DNA of 15,010 nt, taken from NCBI GenBank assembly GCA_937902275.1, contig CALFNW010000029.1, positions 1-15,010 on the forward strand. The letters run 5' to 3'. Below, piece by piece: positions 13,311-15,010 of this stretch; position 1 is the first letter of the stretch; each line of letters opens with the position of its first letter. This DNA is from UBA4717 sp002404395. GTDB taxonomy: Bacteria; Bacillota; Clostridia; Oscillospirales; CAG-272. Made by a program: the position numbers and the translations under genes. The notes under the pieces are model-generated. The model was not told the origin of the DNA. It saw only the letters and a list, made by a program, of their open reading frames with translations, and did not search any database.

Positions 13311-13326
13311 ATATGATCGGTCATAT
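13311..13326. promoter_or_regulatory. Operator-like palindrome at the lrp transcription start
   Basis: ATATGA-TCGG-TCATAT has perfect 6-bp arms around a 4-bp centre. It lies about +3 to +18 relative to the predicted transcription start, where a bound protein would block initiation. The Lrp-like product of this transcript is the natural candidate to bind it. Confidence 0.55.
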
Positions 13327-13335
13327 TCGCGTTAT

Positions 13336-13364
13336 ATTATATCACAAGCACGCCTGCCGTTCAA
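13336..13364 (-). promoter_or_regulatory. Promoter of the lrp-aminotransferase unit
   Basis: On the - strand TTGAAC (13364-13359), a 17-nt spacer and a consensus TATAAT (13341-13336) preceded by TGA give an extended -10. The predicted start is near 13329, so the leader is about 169 nt. This is the best promoter match in the window. Confidence 0.88.
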
Positions 13365-13481
13365 TCGCTTTTACTTTCATTTTGCCGCAAAGCACTAACA
13401 TTTATGAAAGATTTGCAAGTCCGACAGTGTTGCTCTTACAAAACTGCATACGACGTCTGCAATATTCTGCAATTAAAAAGT

Positions 13482-15010
13482 TCACGCATCTCCGGCGCGT
13501 TTTTTCGCTATCTTCTCGCGTATCTTCTCAGCGGAAAGTCCGTACTTTTCGGCAATGTCGCGGGCGTATGATCTGCCGTCGGGTTTTGCACGTGCGATCT
13601 CAAAGCTTCGCTCGCTGCCGTCTATTCCGGCGACCAAGGTATCTATCATCACGCCGCCCTTTTCGCGACATTCGCGGTTCAGCTCGGGAATCGCCGCCGA
13701 CAGCTCATGCAGGTGAGTCGAAAAGAGCACGCGGCATCCGACGAGTGAAAAGCCCGCCAACACCTCGGAAGCGATATACGACGCCTCGTAGCTTCCGGTC
13801 GAAGAAAGCGACTCGTCAAGCAAAACGAGGCTGTACTTATCCGCTTTATCGAATATGGCGTTGAGCCGTTCGCACTCCTCGCCGAGTCTGCCTTTATCTA
13901 TCGTATCCTCGGCTTCGGTCGGAAAATGCGTAAATATCGCATCGACCGGACTGAGTTTTGCGCTCAGAGCGGCGACCGGCAGACCGAGCTGAGCCATTGC
14001 CTGAGCAAGTCCGAGCGCACAGGTGATTACCGATTTTCCCCCGCGGTTCGGTCCCGTCAGCACGTATATCATGCCGTTTTCATCAAATTCAAGGTCATTT
14101 TCGACCATCTTTGCATCGGCTTTGAGCGCGACGCAGGGATTATACAGCCCGTGCAACGCACAGGCTCGTTCGCGCATCGGCAATATCTCCGGTTCGCAAA
14201 GCGGCTCGCCGCGATCTCGCAGCGCACGCAAAAGCTTCACCGATTTCGTCAAAAACTCGATCTCGGGCATTATGCGCACAAGAAAGTCGGTATTTCCGAG
14301 CACGTAGGTCTGCACTATGCTTCTCCACTGCCGTACCGAGGATTTGAAAACGTCCGACAGCGCGTTGTTGAGCGCATGAGTCAGCGCGATCTTGCGGTTA
14401 TCGCTGTCGCTCTTTATGTATGGCACGAGCGGAGAGATACAGGTATAATCATCGTCTTTGAAATCAAGACGGAGTATCTTATCGATAACGTTGCCGCCCT
14501 TGAATTTTTCGGGATTGAGGCTGATCACCCCGCCGTCAGTAGGACGAAGCTCGTTGTCAAGGTTCACACCGAGAGTGATACTTTTGACCTCGTGGACCTT
14601 GTTTGTCAACTCACCGAGCTTGCGGTTCAGCTCCTTATAATAGTCACTTTCGGTAAGCTCATTTACCGTCTGCGCCATCGCGGTGAACGCAGGACTTGTC
14701 AGCGTGCCGTCAAGTGCGGCAAAGCCCGCCTTGAGCTTGGTAACACACTCGATATACAGCTCTATTTCGGTGATGCTGTAGAGGTAGTTCTGCGTCACAC
14801 CCGTCTCGCTTTGCAGCTTGCGTAACTCCGCAATGTCATTCAGCATCGGAGTTACGCCAGAGAGCACATCTCCGAGTTTCGGACACTCAAGCATATCGCG
14901 CACCGTCTGCTGACGGTAGCGGATAACCTCGGGGTCGCAGGTAAAATATTCTTCAAGCGCGCTGTTTTTCAGGTTTATCAGATAATCAAGTTCAAGCGAC
15001 TCGATCACCT
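13482..15010 (-). CDS. MutS-related ATPase, N-terminus beyond the window
   Basis: About 509 codons of a MutS-family protein are present and the frame is open at the right edge, so the GTG at 15008 is probably not the real start. The clamp/lever helices (roughly 1-300 here) precede a MutS-type ABC ATPase: Walker A TGPNRGGKS (318-326), a signature-like region near 370-385, Walker B LVLLDES with Glu399 (394-400), SLSSTGSYEAS and the switch histidine in FSTHLHEL (429-436). Compared with housekeeping MutS, Walker A has Arg for Met, and DELGRGT is replaced by DESLSST. No C-terminal Smr nuclease domain follows, so it is not MutS2. It fits the MutS-like group of unknown role found in Clostridia; mismatch binding cannot be assumed. 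No clear terminator follows the stop codon. Confidence 0.88.
   Translation of the reverse strand, partial: VIESLELDYLINLKNSALEEYFTCDPEVIRYRQQTVRDMLECPKLGDVLSGVTPMLNDIAELRKLQSETGVTQNYLYSITEIELYIECVTKLKAGFAALDGTLTSPAFTAMAQTVNELTESDYYKELNRKLGELTNKVHEVKSITLGVNLDNELRPTDGGVISLNPEKFKGGNVIDKILRLDFKDDDYTCISPLVPYIKSDSDNRKIALTHALNNALSDVFKSSVRQWRSIVQTYVLGNTDFLVRIMPEIEFLTKSVKLLRALRDRGEPLCEPEILPMRERACALHGLYNPCVALKADAKMVENDLEFDENGMIYVLTGPNRGGKSVITCALGLAQAMAQLGLPVAALSAKLSPVDAIFTHFPTEAEDTIDKGRLGEECERLNAIFDKADKYSLVLLDESLSSTGSYEASYIASEVLAGFSLVGCRVLFSTHLHELSAAIPELNRECREKGGVMIDTLVAGIDGSERSFEIARAKPDGRSYARDIAEKYGLSAEKIREKIAKKRAGDA

Larger units (their letters stand above)
13161..13481. other. 321-bp gap between the MutS-like gene and the Lrp-like gene
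   Basis: It holds the lrp leader with three hairpins, two operator-like 15-mers and the promoter (13161-13364), then about 117 bases downstream of the MutS-like gene. That last part has repeated TTGCAG words and an imperfect stem (GCA-ACG/CGT-TGC near 13448-13462) but no convincing terminator. Confidence 0.7.

Noticed and set aside
13926..14825. A 299-codon + frame opposite the MutS-like gene
   Set aside because: It is antisense to a clear MutS ATPase with intact motifs and itself shows no recognisable domain.

Overview
This window looks like chromosome from an anaerobic member of the Bacillota, class Clostridia. That is inferred from the clostridial style of PGK, peptidase U32 and MutS-like proteins, AGGAG-type ribosome sites, strong TTGnnn-17-TATAAT promoters (several with a TG extended -10) and ferredoxin-type iron-sulphur proteins. 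No genus can be fixed from the sequence alone. Almost all of it is housekeeping metabolism. No rRNA, tRNA, CRISPR array, integrase, transposase or phage gene was seen.

Layout. Bases 1-1071 are on the + strand: the tail of an unidentified gene carrying an in-frame 21-bp tandem repeat, then ispE (isoprenoid precursor synthesis). A strong hairpin terminator (1123-1170) separates ispE from everything else, which is on the - strand. Listed by increasing coordinate (transcription runs the other way): a DUF362/two-[4Fe-4S] protein; nadB and nadC (NAD synthesis, transcribed nadC then nadB from a clear promoter at 5174-5202); an EamA/DMT membrane transporter; tpiA and pgk (glycolysis, transcribed pgk then tpiA from a clear promoter at 8678-8706 and closed by a textbook terminator at 6351-6386); a block of three imperfect ~95-bp repeats; uppP (undecaprenyl-pyrophosphate phosphatase, own promoter); a U32 peptidase-family protein, a class I aminotransferase and an Lrp/AsnC regulator (transcribed regulator, aminotransferase, U32); and the C-terminal part of a MutS-related ATPase running off the right edge.

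Working together: the Lrp-like regulator and the aminotransferase overlap by ATGA, so they are probably one amino-acid-responsive unit. Its promoter has a palindromic operator-like site just downstream of the predicted transcription start, and the site is repeated 110 bp further down a ~170-nt structured leader. nadC and nadB supply two of the three de novo NAD steps; nadA is not in the window.

The most unusual signal is a small dispersed palindrome, consensus TGARTCGGCNNNGCCGAYAT, found four times (ispE, DUF362, U32 and lrp), always in the same orientation and 11-20 nt before a start codon. In three of the four an ATG sits exactly at its left edge and opens a 7-10 codon Arg-rich mini-ORF (M-S/N-R-x-x-R) ending 2-8 nt before the real start codon. 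The two genes whose mini-ORF ends closest (ispE, U32) have no visible Shine-Dalgarno sequence. This could be a family of translational-coupling leaders, a dispersed repeat, or an operator.
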